64,000 bases of DNA, taken from contig CANJMQ010000003.1 in assembly GCA_947475225.1 (NCBI GenBank), forward strand, positions 1-64,000, written 5' to 3'. Position numbers and translations under genes: made by a program. The notes beneath the pieces were generated by a model that had not been told where the DNA came from, did no database searches, and saw nothing but the letters and a program-made list of their open reading frames with translations. Shown one piece after another: positions 53,977 to 63,579 of this stretch; within the stretch, counting starts at the first letter, position 1, and each line of letters opens with the position of its first letter. This DNA is from Bradyrhizobiaceae bacterium (lineage in GTDB: Bacteria; Pseudomonadota; Alphaproteobacteria; Rhizobiales; Aestuariivirgaceae).

Positions 53977-56868
53977 TCAGCGCTTGCTCCACCAACCGGA
54001 CTTCCGTTCCACGGCGGCGGGGGTCACGGTGGGGGCAGGCGGTTGCCACCGGCGCGGTTCGGCGGAGGCCGGGGCTTCGGCCACGGGTTGCGGGGCAGCC
54101 ACCGGTGCAGGAGCAGGGGCCGGTGAAGGAGTCGGGGCCGGAACAGGGGCCGCAGCCGGAGCGGCTTCGAAATCCGCCTCGGCAGCTGGTTCAGCGGCGA
54201 CGTCGGGGCGCTCCTCTGGGCGTCCGCGGTCCTCGCCACGCGGGCGGTCACGATCGCGGTTGCGGCCAAAGCGGTCGCGGCGGCCACGGCCACGGCGCGG
54301 TCGTCCGCCGTCGGAGCCTTCCTCGCCCTCGGCCGCGGGTGCGGCGCCGGTTGGTTCATCGCTTGCGTCGGTGACGGAAGCCTCCTCGCCCTCACCGTCC
54401 TCGTCGGACTCGATGCCAGGTTGATCGCCGAGACCCGGGATGTCGTTGCCCTGGGCATCCTGTGTCGGTTGTTCGTCGCGACCACGTCCACCACGGCGCC
54501 CACGGCGCCGGCGGCGCCGGCGCCCACCTTCACGTTCTGCGCCATTGCCGTTCTGGCGTTCCTCGCCCGAGGCCTCGCTGGTCTCCTCCGATTCATTTTC
54601 GTCGTCGGCCTCGTTTTCGATCTCGCTGGCCTCGACCTCGATCTCCTCGTCCTCGTCCTCGAAGGCAGAGTCCATGCGCACCGGTGCCGCCATCACCTTG
54701 CGCGGCGGAATGTTACGCTCAGGAGCCCTTTCGATCAGCGCCTGGGAGCCCTTGAACTCGTCGCTCGGCGTGATGAACACCGAGATGCCGTAAGTGGTCT
54801 CGATGGTCAGCAGGTTGTCGCGCTTCTCGTTCAGGATGTAGAAGGCGATCTCGCGCGTGCACTTGACCGTCAGGTTCTCGGGCTTGCGAGCGATGAGGTG
54901 CTCCTCGATCGCCCGCAGCACGGAGAGGCCGCAGGACGAGATGGAGCGGACGATGCCGCGGCCCTCGCAATGCGGGCAGGTGCGCGAGGATCCCTCCAGC
55001 AGACCCGGGCGCAGTCGCTGGCGCGACATCTCGAGCAAGCCGAAGTGGCTGATATGGCCAACCTGGATGCGCGCGCGGTCGTTCTTTAGCGCATCCTTCA
55101 GGCGGCGCTCGACGTTGCGGTTGTTGCGCTTCTCCTCCATGTCGATGAAGTCGATGACCACGAGGCCCGCAAGATCGCGCAGGCGCAGCTGGCGGGCAAT
55201 TTCGTCGGAGGCCTCGAGGTTGGTCTTGTAAGCCGTGTCCTCGATGTTGTGTTCGCGCGTTGCCTTGCCGGAGTTGATGTCGACCGCCACCAGCGCTTCC
55301 GTCTGGTTGATCACCATGTAGCCACCCGAAGGCAGCGTGACGGTGGGCGAGTAGAGCCCGTCGAGCTGGCTCTCCGCCTGGTAGCGTGAGAACAGCGGGC
55401 GTGAATCCTTGTACGGCTTCACGTTCTTGGCGTGGCTCGGCATCAGCATCTTCATGAAGTCTTTCACTTCACGATAGGCTTCGTCGCCCTCGACGATCAC
55501 CTCGTCGACGTCCTTGGTGTAGAGGTCGCGGATGGCGCGCTTCACCAGGCTGCCTTCCTCATAGACGAGGGCAGGGGCCTGGCTCTTCAGCGTCAGGTCG
55601 CGGACGCTCTCCCACAGCCGGAGCAGGTAGTCATAGTCGCGCTTGATTTCGGTCTTGGTACGCTGGGCACCAGCGGTGCGGACGATGAGGCCCATGCCCT
55701 GCGGCACCTCGATCTCCTTCACCATGTCCTTGAGGCGGCGGCGGTCGCCCGAATCGGTGATCTTGCGGGAAATGCCGCCACCGCGCGCGGTGTTGGGCAT
55801 CAGCACGCAGTAGCGGCCGGCGAGAGAGAGATATGTGGTGAGGGCGGCACCCTTGTTGCCGCGCTCTTCCTTGACCACCTGCACCAGGATCACCTGGCGG
55901 CGCTTGATCACTTCCTGGATCTTGTATTGCTTGCGCTGAACCTTGCGGCGGCGCTGCGGCACTTCTTCCAGTGCGTCCTCGGCGCCGATCGATTCGACAT
56001 GGACCGCTTCCGGGTCCTCGCCCACGTCCTCGACGCCATTGCCAAGTTCGCCGGGCATGCCGTGCTGGATCTGCGGGACAGGGGCCGCAGCCTCGACTTC
56101 CGCGTCGGTGGGCGGTTCGGCTTCGGGGTTCGGCTCGCTCAGGCGGGCTTCGATCTGTGCTTCGGGCTCGGAAGCCTCGGAGCCATTTTCCACGGGTTCG
56201 GAGACCGAAGGGTCCTCGTGGTTCGTCGACATCGGCTCGGCGCGCGGCGGCGTGTCGTCGCCGTCCTCGTCGTCCTCGTCATGATATTCAACGGACTCGC
56301 CCTCGATCACCTCGGACTCTGACATGTCGAGGACATGCGACTCCGGGCTCTCGTCTTCATTGGTCTCGGGGCTGTGGTCCTCGGCGTAGGAGTCATCCCC
56401 CACCGCCTCGGCGTCATCGGCATATTCGGGCTCGGAGATTTCCTCCACGCCGCCTTCGGTGTTTTCCTCACCGCGCGGGCCACGGCGACCGCCCCGACCA
56501 CGGTCACGGTCGCGCCCACGGGTTCGACGGCGGCCATTGCCCTCGCCCTCGTCGTCCTCGTCCTCAGCCTCGCGGGCGTGCTCTTCCTCTTCCGCCTGCA
56601 GCAGCGCCATGCGGTCGGCGAGCGGGATCTGGTAATAGTCGGGGTGGATTTCCGCGAAAGCCAGGAACCCATGGCGGTTGCCGCCATATTCCACGAAGGC
56701 CGCCTGCAGCGACGGCTCAACGCGCGTCACCTTGGCGAGGTAGATATTGCCCTTCAGTTGCCGGCGTGCGGCGCTTTCGAAATCGAATTCCTCGATGCGA
56801 TTGCCCTTGAGGACCACAACGCGGGTCTCTTCGGGGTGGCTGGCATCGATGAGCATCTTGCTGCCCAT
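53977..56868 (-). CDS. rne: Ribonuclease E/G
   Basis: 'MLIDASHPEETRVVVLKGNRIEEFDFESAARRQLKGNIYLAKVTRVEPSLQAAFVEYGGNRHGFLAFAEIHPDYYQIP...ALVAVDINSGKATREHNIEDTAYKTNLEASDEIARQLRLRDLAGLVVIDFIDM'; acidic insertion in S1 domain and disordered C-terminus. Confidence 0.97.
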   Translation of the reverse strand: MGSKMLIDASHPEETRVVVLKGNRIEEFDFESAARRQLKGNIYLAKVTRVEPSLQAAFVEYGGNRHGFLAFAEIHPDYYQIPLADRMALLQAEEEEHAREAEDEDDEGEGNGRRRTRGRDRDRGRGGRRGPRGEENTEGGVEEISEPEYADDAEAVGDDSYAEDHSPETNEDESPESHVLDMSESEVIEGESVEYHDEDDEDGDDTPPRAEPMSTNHEDPSVSEPVENGSEASEPEAQIEARLSEPNPEAEPPTDAEVEAAAPVPQIQHGMPGELGNGVEDVGEDPEAVHVESIGAEDALEEVPQRRRKVQRKQYKIQEVIKRRQVILVQVVKEERGNKGAALTTYLSLAGRYCVLMPNTARGGGISRKITDSGDRRRLKDMVKEIEVPQGMGLIVRTAGAQRTKTEIKRDYDYLLRLWESVRDLTLKSQAPALVYEEGSLVKRAIRDLYTKDVDEVIVEGDEAYREVKDFMKMLMPSHAKNVKPYKDSRPLFSRYQAESQLDGLYSPTVTLPSGGYMVINQTEALVAVDINSGKATREHNIEDTAYKTNLEASDEIARQLRLRDLAGLVVIDFIDMEEKRNNRNVERRLKDALKNDRARIQVGHISHFGLLEMSRQRLRPGLLEGSSRTCPHCEGRGIVRSISSCGLSVLRAIEEHLIARKPENLTVKCTREIAFYILNEKRDNLLTIETTYGISVFITPSDEFKGSQALIERAPERNIPPRKVMAAPVRMDSAFEDEDEEIEVEASEIENEADDENESEETSEASGEERQNGNGAEREGGRRRRRRRGRRGGRGRDEQPTQDAQGNDIPGLGDQPGIESDEDGEGEEASVTDASDEPTGAAPAAEGEEGSDGGRPRRGRGRRDRFGRNRDRDRPRGEDRGRPEERPDVAAEPAAEADFEAAPAAAPVPAPTPSPAPAPAPVAAPQPVAEAPASAEPRRWQPPAPTVTPAAVERKSGWWSKR

Positions 56869-57374
56869 GGGTCACGTCCTCTGCGCCAGCCCGGCAAGCT
56901 TGCCGATAGGTTCTCCGCTCCGGTGAGGAGACGCCTGTTGGAGATGCGGGTGCTGCAGCGCGAATGGGGCATGCGGGTCAAGCCAGAAGACGGAAGCAAA
57001 CAGGCGACGGGAGCCGGCTTTGCCCGGTCCTCGTTCAGCGCGCTCGTCATGGCGTGGGACATGCCCAGGATTTCCTTATGTTCCGGTTCAGCGGAACGGT
57101 TCAAATGGCGGATCCTTCCAAGGATCTCGCGCTTCGACCGCGTCGAGCGGGGGTGGCAGGAACTGCCTCCGGACCCACGCCTCTCGCGAAATTTTCCACC
57201 CGGGGTCGATTCTGCCGCGGATTCGCGGCCCTGACGCCCAGGAGACAGACACCTCTTATGGGTCAGGTGGCCAAATTGCAAGTTTCCTCTGAGGTGCGCA
57301 TCGCAACCATTGGTTAACCCTGCGGCCCTAGCCTCAGGCGGAAACTCGTACCCAAGCGCAGTGCCGCCCGTTCA

Positions 57375-58634
57375 ATGATGCTCGCAACAGCCAGTTCCTG
57401 CCGCGTAGCCGCAGCCCGCCTGCTGCCTGGGCTAATTCTGGCTGCGCTGTTCCTGCTCACCGGGTTCCGCCTGCCCGCGGCCGATGCCGCGAACCTTCCG
57501 GTCGCCACGGCGGCCCGTGTCGCCGGTGATGAGACGCGCACCCGCTTCGTGGCCGACCTGACTGTGCCGGTCGGGTACACCGTTTACGTCATGGCCAACC
57601 CCTACCGGGTGATGATTGATCTGCCGCAGGTCTCCTTCTCCCTGCCGGAGGGGGCAGGCGACAACACGCGCGGCCTCGTCAAGCAGTACCGCTTCGGCCC
57701 GGTTGACGAGGGCCATTCCCGCATCGTGATCGACACCGACGGCCCGGTGCTGATCGACAAGGCCTTTCTTCTCAAGCCGAAGAAGGATGGCCAGCCCGCC
57801 CACATCGTTGTCGACATCGTCAGGACCACGAAGCAGGCCTTCGACGCCAAGCTCGCCGCCGAAGGCGACTCCGGCACCGCCGAGGCGGCCCCGGAGGACA
57901 CGCCCCCCGCGAGTGCTAGTGCTCCGGCCAACCCGCGTGATCGCAAGCTCGTGGTCATTGACCCTGGCCACGGCGGAATTGATCCCGGCGCCATCGGCAT
58001 GGGAAAGACCCGGGAGAAGGACGTCGTCCTGGCATTTGGCCTCAAGCTCAAGAAGGCTCTTGAGGCCGGCGGCACCATCGACGTGGTGATGACCCGTTCG
58101 GATGACACTTTCCTCACGTTGCGCGACCGGGTGAAGGTGGCGCGCGACAAGGAGGCGGACCTGTTCATTGCCATTCACGCCGACACGGTGCGTGGTGGTG
58201 ATGCGCGCGGTGCCACAATTTACACGCTGTCCGAGAAGGCCTCCGACGCCGAGGCTGAAGCCTTGGCCCACAAGGAAAACCGCGCCGACATCATCGCCGG
58301 CATCGACCTCGAGGCCGAGAACCAGGAAGTGACCGACATCCTGATCGACCTTGCCCAGCGCGAATCGAAGACCCATTCCCTCGTGTTCGCCAAGAAGGCG
58401 GTGGCTGAAATGTCACCGGTGACGGCCTTCACCGGCAAGCCCATGCGCTCGGCGGGGTTCATGGTGCTGAAGGCGGCTGACGTGCCCTCCGTGCTCATCG
58501 AACTGGGGTTCCTGTCGAGCAAGCAGGACGAGAGCCAGCTGACCTCGCCCGAATGGCAGCAGAAGGTGGCGGGCGCCATGGGCCGCGCCGTCGAGAAATA
58601 CTTCGCCACGCAACTTGCTGCCCGCACGCCCTGA
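57375..58634 (+). CDS. amiC: N-acetylmuramoyl-L-alanine amidase (AMIN + Amidase_3)
   Basis: 'KLVVIDPGHGGIDPGAIGMGKTREKDVVLAFGLKLKKAL...FIAIHADTVRGGDARGATIYTLSEKASDAEAEALAHKEN...PSVLIELGFLSSKQDE'. Confidence 0.95.
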   Translation: MMLATASSCRVAAARLLPGLILAALFLLTGFRLPAADAANLPVATAARVAGDETRTRFVADLTVPVGYTVYVMANPYRVMIDLPQVSFSLPEGAGDNTRGLVKQYRFGPVDEGHSRIVIDTDGPVLIDKAFLLKPKKDGQPAHIVVDIVRTTKQAFDAKLAAEGDSGTAEAAPEDTPPASASAPANPRDRKLVVIDPGHGGIDPGAIGMGKTREKDVVLAFGLKLKKALEAGGTIDVVMTRSDDTFLTLRDRVKVARDKEADLFIAIHADTVRGGDARGATIYTLSEKASDAEAEALAHKENRADIIAGIDLEAENQEVTDILIDLAQRESKTHSLVFAKKAVAEMSPVTAFTGKPMRSAGFMVLKAADVPSVLIELGFLSSKQDESQLTSPEWQQKVAGAMGRAVEKYFATQLAARTP

Positions 58635-58725
58635 TCTAGGCATTGCGCCACTCCGATCGAGCATCGCAGATTTTTAAAGGACCGCGCTGGCATAATTGGA
58701 AATACTGAGTTTCCTTGTGGTTTTT

Positions 58726-58755
58726 ACCTATGTATAGTAAAATATACTTATAGGT
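58726..58755. promoter_or_regulatory. AT-rich imperfect dyad (possible operator or terminator)
   Basis: acctat-gtata...tatac-tt-ataggt in an AT-rich patch between amiC and the Cys-rich gene. Confidence 0.4.
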
Positions 58756-58895
58756 TCGTTGTGGACATCAGTTGCACCTGCACATAAACGTATCCAGCGG
58801 CTAACCTGATCCTGTTCCGTACTTTTCCTGCCGCTTTCCCCTTGGCGGAACCGGACTATTACAGCCAATTCGGGGGCATCCCGAGGAAGGGCAAC

Positions 58896-59570
58896 ATGAA
58901 ACTCCTCACCAGGCTACTTGGAATTGCGCTTGTCTGCATGGCATTCGGCCTGCACATAAATTCGGTTCAGGCGGCGTCAAAGATCTCTAAGACCTCTATT
59001 GAGCTCTGTGGCTCTAAAGACGTCAGCTACAAGTTTGCCCTCTGCGCCGCCACGACCTGCACGCCTACGGGAAAGCGCATCGCTGTCAATACGCCTGAGG
59101 GTGGCAAGCGTTGGTTCAAAGAGGCACTTTGCACCTGCCCCGTGCTCGACACCCAGGACACAGGCCTGCCAGCCGTTGCCAATGTGGCTGGCGGCAACAT
59201 GCAGGGCAGCTGCCTCCCGCCGAACGTGGCGACGGTCTGGTCGCTCTATTCAACCGCCACCAAGTTCCCGCAACTGAGTGACGGCAATCCGCCGACTTGG
59301 AGCCTGCAAGCGGCTGGAGTGCAGCAATGTTCGGCGAGCCTTAATCAGGGCAGGGAATTCGCCCAATGCTTCAGTTTCAAATGTGACAATATTCGCACAT
59401 CGCTCGAGGGAGGCGTAACCACCACGGTCGCTGACTGTCGTTGCCCGCTGGGCGAGGACGTGTTTTCGGCACTGCCGGCCAAGGCGGCGACAAGCTTTGT
59501 CACGGGCGCCGGTACCAGCTGGAGCAATCCGGCAAGCGCTTGCTACCAGCACCCAGTCGGTGGCTTCTGA
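58896..59570 (+). CDS. Secreted Cys-rich protein with duplicated six-Cys module (unknown family)
   Basis: RBS-like aggaaggg before ATG; signal peptide MKLLTRLLGIALVCMAFGLHINSVQA; two copies of C-x(11-12)-C-x4-C-x(17-23)-C-x-C-P-x(23-31)-C. Confidence 0.8.
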   Translation: MKLLTRLLGIALVCMAFGLHINSVQAASKISKTSIELCGSKDVSYKFALCAATTCTPTGKRIAVNTPEGGKRWFKEALCTCPVLDTQDTGLPAVANVAGGNMQGSCLPPNVATVWSLYSTATKFPQLSDGNPPTWSLQAAGVQQCSASLNQGREFAQCFSFKCDNIRTSLEGGVTTTVADCRCPLGEDVFSALPAKAATSFVTGAGTSWSNPASACYQHPVGGF

Positions 59571-59597
59571 TCGCCGGTTTACTTGTCTAACGACGTC

Positions 59598-59630
59598 ACC
59601 CGCGGGGACATTCCCCCGCGGGTTTTTCTT
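59598..59630 (+). terminator. Rho-independent terminator after the Cys-rich gene
   Basis: acccgcgggg-acattc-ccccgcgggt followed by ttttctt. Confidence 0.85.
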
Positions 59631-59774
59631 GGTTTGGCAGTGACATGGCCTTTCCTTCGCCCGGCGGGGGGCCGCCACCCAAGGGCCACAATCGACCCCT
59701 AGCGAATTAACTGTAAAAGGTCCTGCCGGCTGTGTTATCGGGCGGGCTGCAACAGGCTGGTGTCGTTTCACAGA

Positions 59775-62309
59775 ATGCTTCGTTTCCTCGGTTGGTTGTT
59801 CGCGGTCGGTTTCATGCTCTTCGTCGCAGCGGCGGCGGGTGTGGGCTATGTGATCTGGACCGCTTCGAAGGACCTGCCGGACTACACCCAGCTCGCCAAT
59901 TACGCCCCCCCGGTGATGACCCGCATCTATGCCGCCGACGGCTCGATGCTGGCGGAATATGCCGAGGAGCGCCGGCTCTTCGTGCCCGTAAACCAGATGC
60001 CGAAGCTGCTGATCGACGCCTTCACCTCAGCCGAGGACAAGACTTTCTTCACCCATGGCGGGCTGGACTGGCAGGGGATCGCCGCCGCTGCCTATCGCTA
60101 TGCCCAGGTAAAGTTCACCGGCAAGGGACAGATCGTCGGCGCTTCCACCATCACCCAGCAGGTGGCCAAGAACTTTCTCCTCAGCAACGAGCGCTCGATC
60201 GACCGCAAGCTGAAAGAGGCGATTCTCGTTCGCCGCATCGAGCAAACCTTCACCAAGGACCAGATCCTCGAGCTCTATCTGAACGAGATATTCCTCGGCA
60301 TGAACTCGTATGGCGTGGCCGCCGCCTCGCTCAATTATTTCGGCAAGTCGCTGGACCAACTGTCTCTGGAGGAGATGGCCTATCTCGCGGCACTGCCCAA
60401 GGGCCCCAACAACTATCACCCGTTCCGCCAGAAGGCGCGTGCCATCGAGCGCCGCAACTGGGTGCTGCTGCAGATGCAGGAGAACGGCTACATCACCGAA
60501 GAGCAGATGAAGGCGGCGCAGGACAAGCCTCTCGAGGTCACCCTGCGGCCTTTCGGCGCCCAGCTCTTCGCCGCTGAAAGCTTCGCCGAGGAAGTGCGCC
60601 GAGAGCTGATCGGGCTCTACGGCAAGGACAAGATGGAGAAGGGTGGCCTCTCGGTCAGGACAACGCTTGACCCGAAGCTGCAGCTCTATGCCCGCCAGTC
60701 GCTGGCCCGCGGCCTCATCGCCTTCGACAGGAAGCGCGGCTACCGCGGTCCGCTCGGTGTGGGCGAACTCGGCGCCGTGCCGGACTGGGCGCTGCTGATG
60801 AAGGACAAGAAGGTGCCCGACGACATGGCACCCTGGCGCATCGCGGTAGTGCTCGACGTCAGCGACAGCGAGGCAACCGTCGGTCTTCAGCCCGCGCTGC
60901 AGCCCGACGGCACCATGGCAGCAGAGCGCGAGCGGGGCACGATCCCGCTGGAGCTTCTCAGCTGGGCCCGCGACTATGTCGATGGCACCAAGCTCGGCCC
61001 CCAGGTCAAGAAGGCCTCCGACGTGCTGAAGCCCGGCGACATCGTGTATGTTGCGCCCAGTTCCAAGCAGCCTGGCCAGTATCACCTGATGCAGGCGCCG
61101 GAGGTCGATGGCGCATTGATCGCCATGGATCCGCACACCGGCCGTGTGCTTGCGCTTGTCGGTGGCTTCTCCTATGGCCGCAGCCAGTTCAACCGCGCCG
61201 TGCAGGCGATGCGCCAGCCCGGCTCATCCTTCAAGCCCATCGTCTATGCGGCGGCCCTCGACAACGGCTACTCGCCGGCCTCCGTGGTGCTTGACGCGCC
61301 CATCGAGTTCAAGATGCCGGACGGCTCGATGTGGAAGCCCAAGAATTACGAAAAGTCATTCTTCGGCCCCGCCACGCTGCGCCGTGGCATCGAGCAGTCG
61401 CGCAACGTGATGACGGTGCGGCTTGCCAATGAACTCGGCATGGCCAAGATCATCGACCTGGCGACCCGGCTTGGCATCTATGACAAGCTCCCCGCCCAAC
61501 TCGCCATGGCCTTGGGCGCGGGCGAGACGACCCTGCTCAAGATGGTCACTGCCTATGCGATGATCGACAACAGCGGCAAGCGCGTCGAACCCACACTGAT
61601 CGACCGCATCCAGGACCGTTACGGCAAGACTATCTACCGGCATGACAAGCGCGACTGCTCGACCTGCCTGGCGCCGGACTGGACGGCCGACCTGCCGGAA
61701 CCCGAACTGCTCGACGTGTCCGACCAGGTGATGAACCCCTACACCGCCTACCAGATCACCTCGATGATGGAAGGCGTGGTGCAGCGCGGCACCGGCAAGA
61801 AGGTTCTGGCGGTGGGCAAGCCCGTGGCCGGCAAGACCGGCACCTCGAACGAGGAGCGTGACGCCTGGTTCATCGGCTTCACGCCGGACATGGTGGTCGG
61901 CACCTATGTCGGCTTCGACAACCCCAAGCCGATGGGCAAGGGCCGCACTGGCGGCGAACTTGCAGCACCCATCGTCGCCGATTTCATGAAGCTGGCGCTC
62001 AAGGACAAGCCGGCAACGCCGTTCCGCGTACCGCGTGCCATTGAGCTCATTCCCATCGACGCCAAGAGCGGCAAGCGCGCCATCTTCGGGCATGACGGCG
62101 TTATCCTCGAGGCCTTCAAGCCAGGTGACGAGCCGCCGGATTCGACCAAGATCATCGGCGACGGATCCTCGGTCGCCGCAGCCGGAACCAACGCCGATGG
62201 CGGCGTCATGCTGGTGCCGCCGTCGCAGGGTGAAGCACCGGCCCAGCAGGCACCCGACCAGCCCCCCGCCAGTGGCGGGTTGACGGGGCAGGGCGGCGGC
62301 CTCTATTGA
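59775..62309 (+). CDS. mrcA: Penicillin-binding protein 1A (transglycosylase/transpeptidase); GTG at 59760 is an alternative start
   Basis: 'AFTSAEDKTFFTHGGLDWQGIAAAAYRYAQ...GASTITQQVAKNFLLSNERSIDRKLKEAILVRRIEQTFTKDQILELYLNEIFLG', 'QPGSSFKPIVYAAAL', 'AGKTGTSNEERDAWFIGF'. Confidence 0.96.
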   Translation: MLRFLGWLFAVGFMLFVAAAAGVGYVIWTASKDLPDYTQLANYAPPVMTRIYAADGSMLAEYAEERRLFVPVNQMPKLLIDAFTSAEDKTFFTHGGLDWQGIAAAAYRYAQVKFTGKGQIVGASTITQQVAKNFLLSNERSIDRKLKEAILVRRIEQTFTKDQILELYLNEIFLGMNSYGVAAASLNYFGKSLDQLSLEEMAYLAALPKGPNNYHPFRQKARAIERRNWVLLQMQENGYITEEQMKAAQDKPLEVTLRPFGAQLFAAESFAEEVRRELIGLYGKDKMEKGGLSVRTTLDPKLQLYARQSLARGLIAFDRKRGYRGPLGVGELGAVPDWALLMKDKKVPDDMAPWRIAVVLDVSDSEATVGLQPALQPDGTMAAERERGTIPLELLSWARDYVDGTKLGPQVKKASDVLKPGDIVYVAPSSKQPGQYHLMQAPEVDGALIAMDPHTGRVLALVGGFSYGRSQFNRAVQAMRQPGSSFKPIVYAAALDNGYSPASVVLDAPIEFKMPDGSMWKPKNYEKSFFGPATLRRGIEQSRNVMTVRLANELGMAKIIDLATRLGIYDKLPAQLAMALGAGETTLLKMVTAYAMIDNSGKRVEPTLIDRIQDRYGKTIYRHDKRDCSTCLAPDWTADLPEPELLDVSDQVMNPYTAYQITSMMEGVVQRGTGKKVLAVGKPVAGKTGTSNEERDAWFIGFTPDMVVGTYVGFDNPKPMGKGRTGGELAAPIVADFMKLALKDKPATPFRVPRAIELIPIDAKSGKRAIFGHDGVILEAFKPGDEPPDSTKIIGDGSSVAAAGTNADGGVMLVPPSQGEAPAQQAPDQPPASGGLTGQGGGLY

Positions 62310-62344
62310 GCCCCCTGACGTCACTCTCTGATTGAGCAGGAATC

Positions 62345-63476
62345 ATGCGCGCTGAAATCTCGTCGCTCGTCGACGACATGAAGCAGTCCATCGGGCTGCT
62401 GAGGAGGCATCTTTGACTGGGACAATTCCCTCCGCCGCCTCGCCGAACTGAACGCCAGGTCCGAAGACCCCTCGATCTGGAACGATCCCCAGAAGGCGCA
62501 GAAGCTCATGCGCGAGCGCCAGGACCTCGACAAGCGCATCACCATGATCCGCGACCTTGAGCAGTCGATTGCCGACAACACCGAACTGATCGAGATGGGC
62601 GAGAGCGAGGGCGACCAGTCCATCGTCACGGACGCCGAGAAGGCGCTGCTCGCGATGCGGCCCAGGGTGGCGGAAACCGAGATCGAGACACTGCTCTCGG
62701 GCGAGGCCGATGCCAATGACGCTTTCGTCCAGATCAACGCCGGCGCCGGCGGCACTGAAAGCCAGGACTGGGCCTCGATGCTGATGCGAATGTACATGCG
62801 CTACGCCAACAAATACGGCTACAAGGCCGAGGTGCTGGACGAGCATGCGGGCGAAGAGGCCGGCATCAAGTCCTGCACGCTCCAGATCAAGGGCCACAAC
62901 GCCTACGGCAAGCTCAAGACCGAATCCGGCGTGCACCGCCTGGTGCGCATCTCGCCATACGACTCGAACGCCCGGCGCCACACCTCCTTTTCCTCCGTCT
63001 GGGTCTATCCGGTGGTGGATGACAACATCGACATCGTGGTGGTGGAGTCGGACCTCAAGATCGACACCTACCGCGCATCGGGTGCCGGCGGCCAGCACGT
63101 CAACACCACTGATTCCGCCGTGCGCATCACCCACATGCCCACCGGCATCATCGTCGCCTGCCAGGCCGAGCGTTCCCAGCACAAGAATCGCGCCACTGCG
63201 ATGAAGATGCTGAAGGCCCGCCTCTACGAGATGGAACTGCAGAAGCAGCAGGAAAAGATCGACGCCGCCAACGCCAAAAAGACTGACATTGGCTGGGGCC
63301 ATCAGATCCGCTCCTATGTGCTCCAGCCCTACCAGCTGGTGAAGGACCTGCGCACCGGCCACACCTCGACGTCTCCGGGCGACGTGCTCGACGGCGAGGT
63401 CGAGGAGTTCATCCAGGCCTCGCTCGCTCACAAGGTGAAGGGCGGCGGCGACCAGGTGATCGAGGATATCGAGTAA
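62345..63476 (+). CDS. prfB: Peptide chain release factor 2, expressed via programmed +1 frameshift
   Basis: ATG at 62345: [26 protein letters not shown] in one frame; AGGAGG SD-like element then CTT TGA C at 62411-62417; continues in frame +1 as [41 protein letters not shown]...[14 protein letters not shown]...[24 protein letters not shown] track shows only the 62508-63476 fragment. Confidence 0.95.
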
Positions 63477-63484
63477 CAGATTGA

Positions 63485-63514
63485 TCCGGCACCCCGGCCT
63501 TCGCCGGGATGACG
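63485..63514. repeat. Partial copy of the extragenic palindrome family
   Basis: ccggcaccccggccttcgccgggatgacgc resembles the right arm of 15858-15943 and 19662-19744. Confidence 0.55.
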
Positions 63515-63579
63515 CTTTAACCGGTGGACTTGCCGCCCAATCCAATTCCATGCACTCTTTGTCCCCAAGGAGTGCCGCC

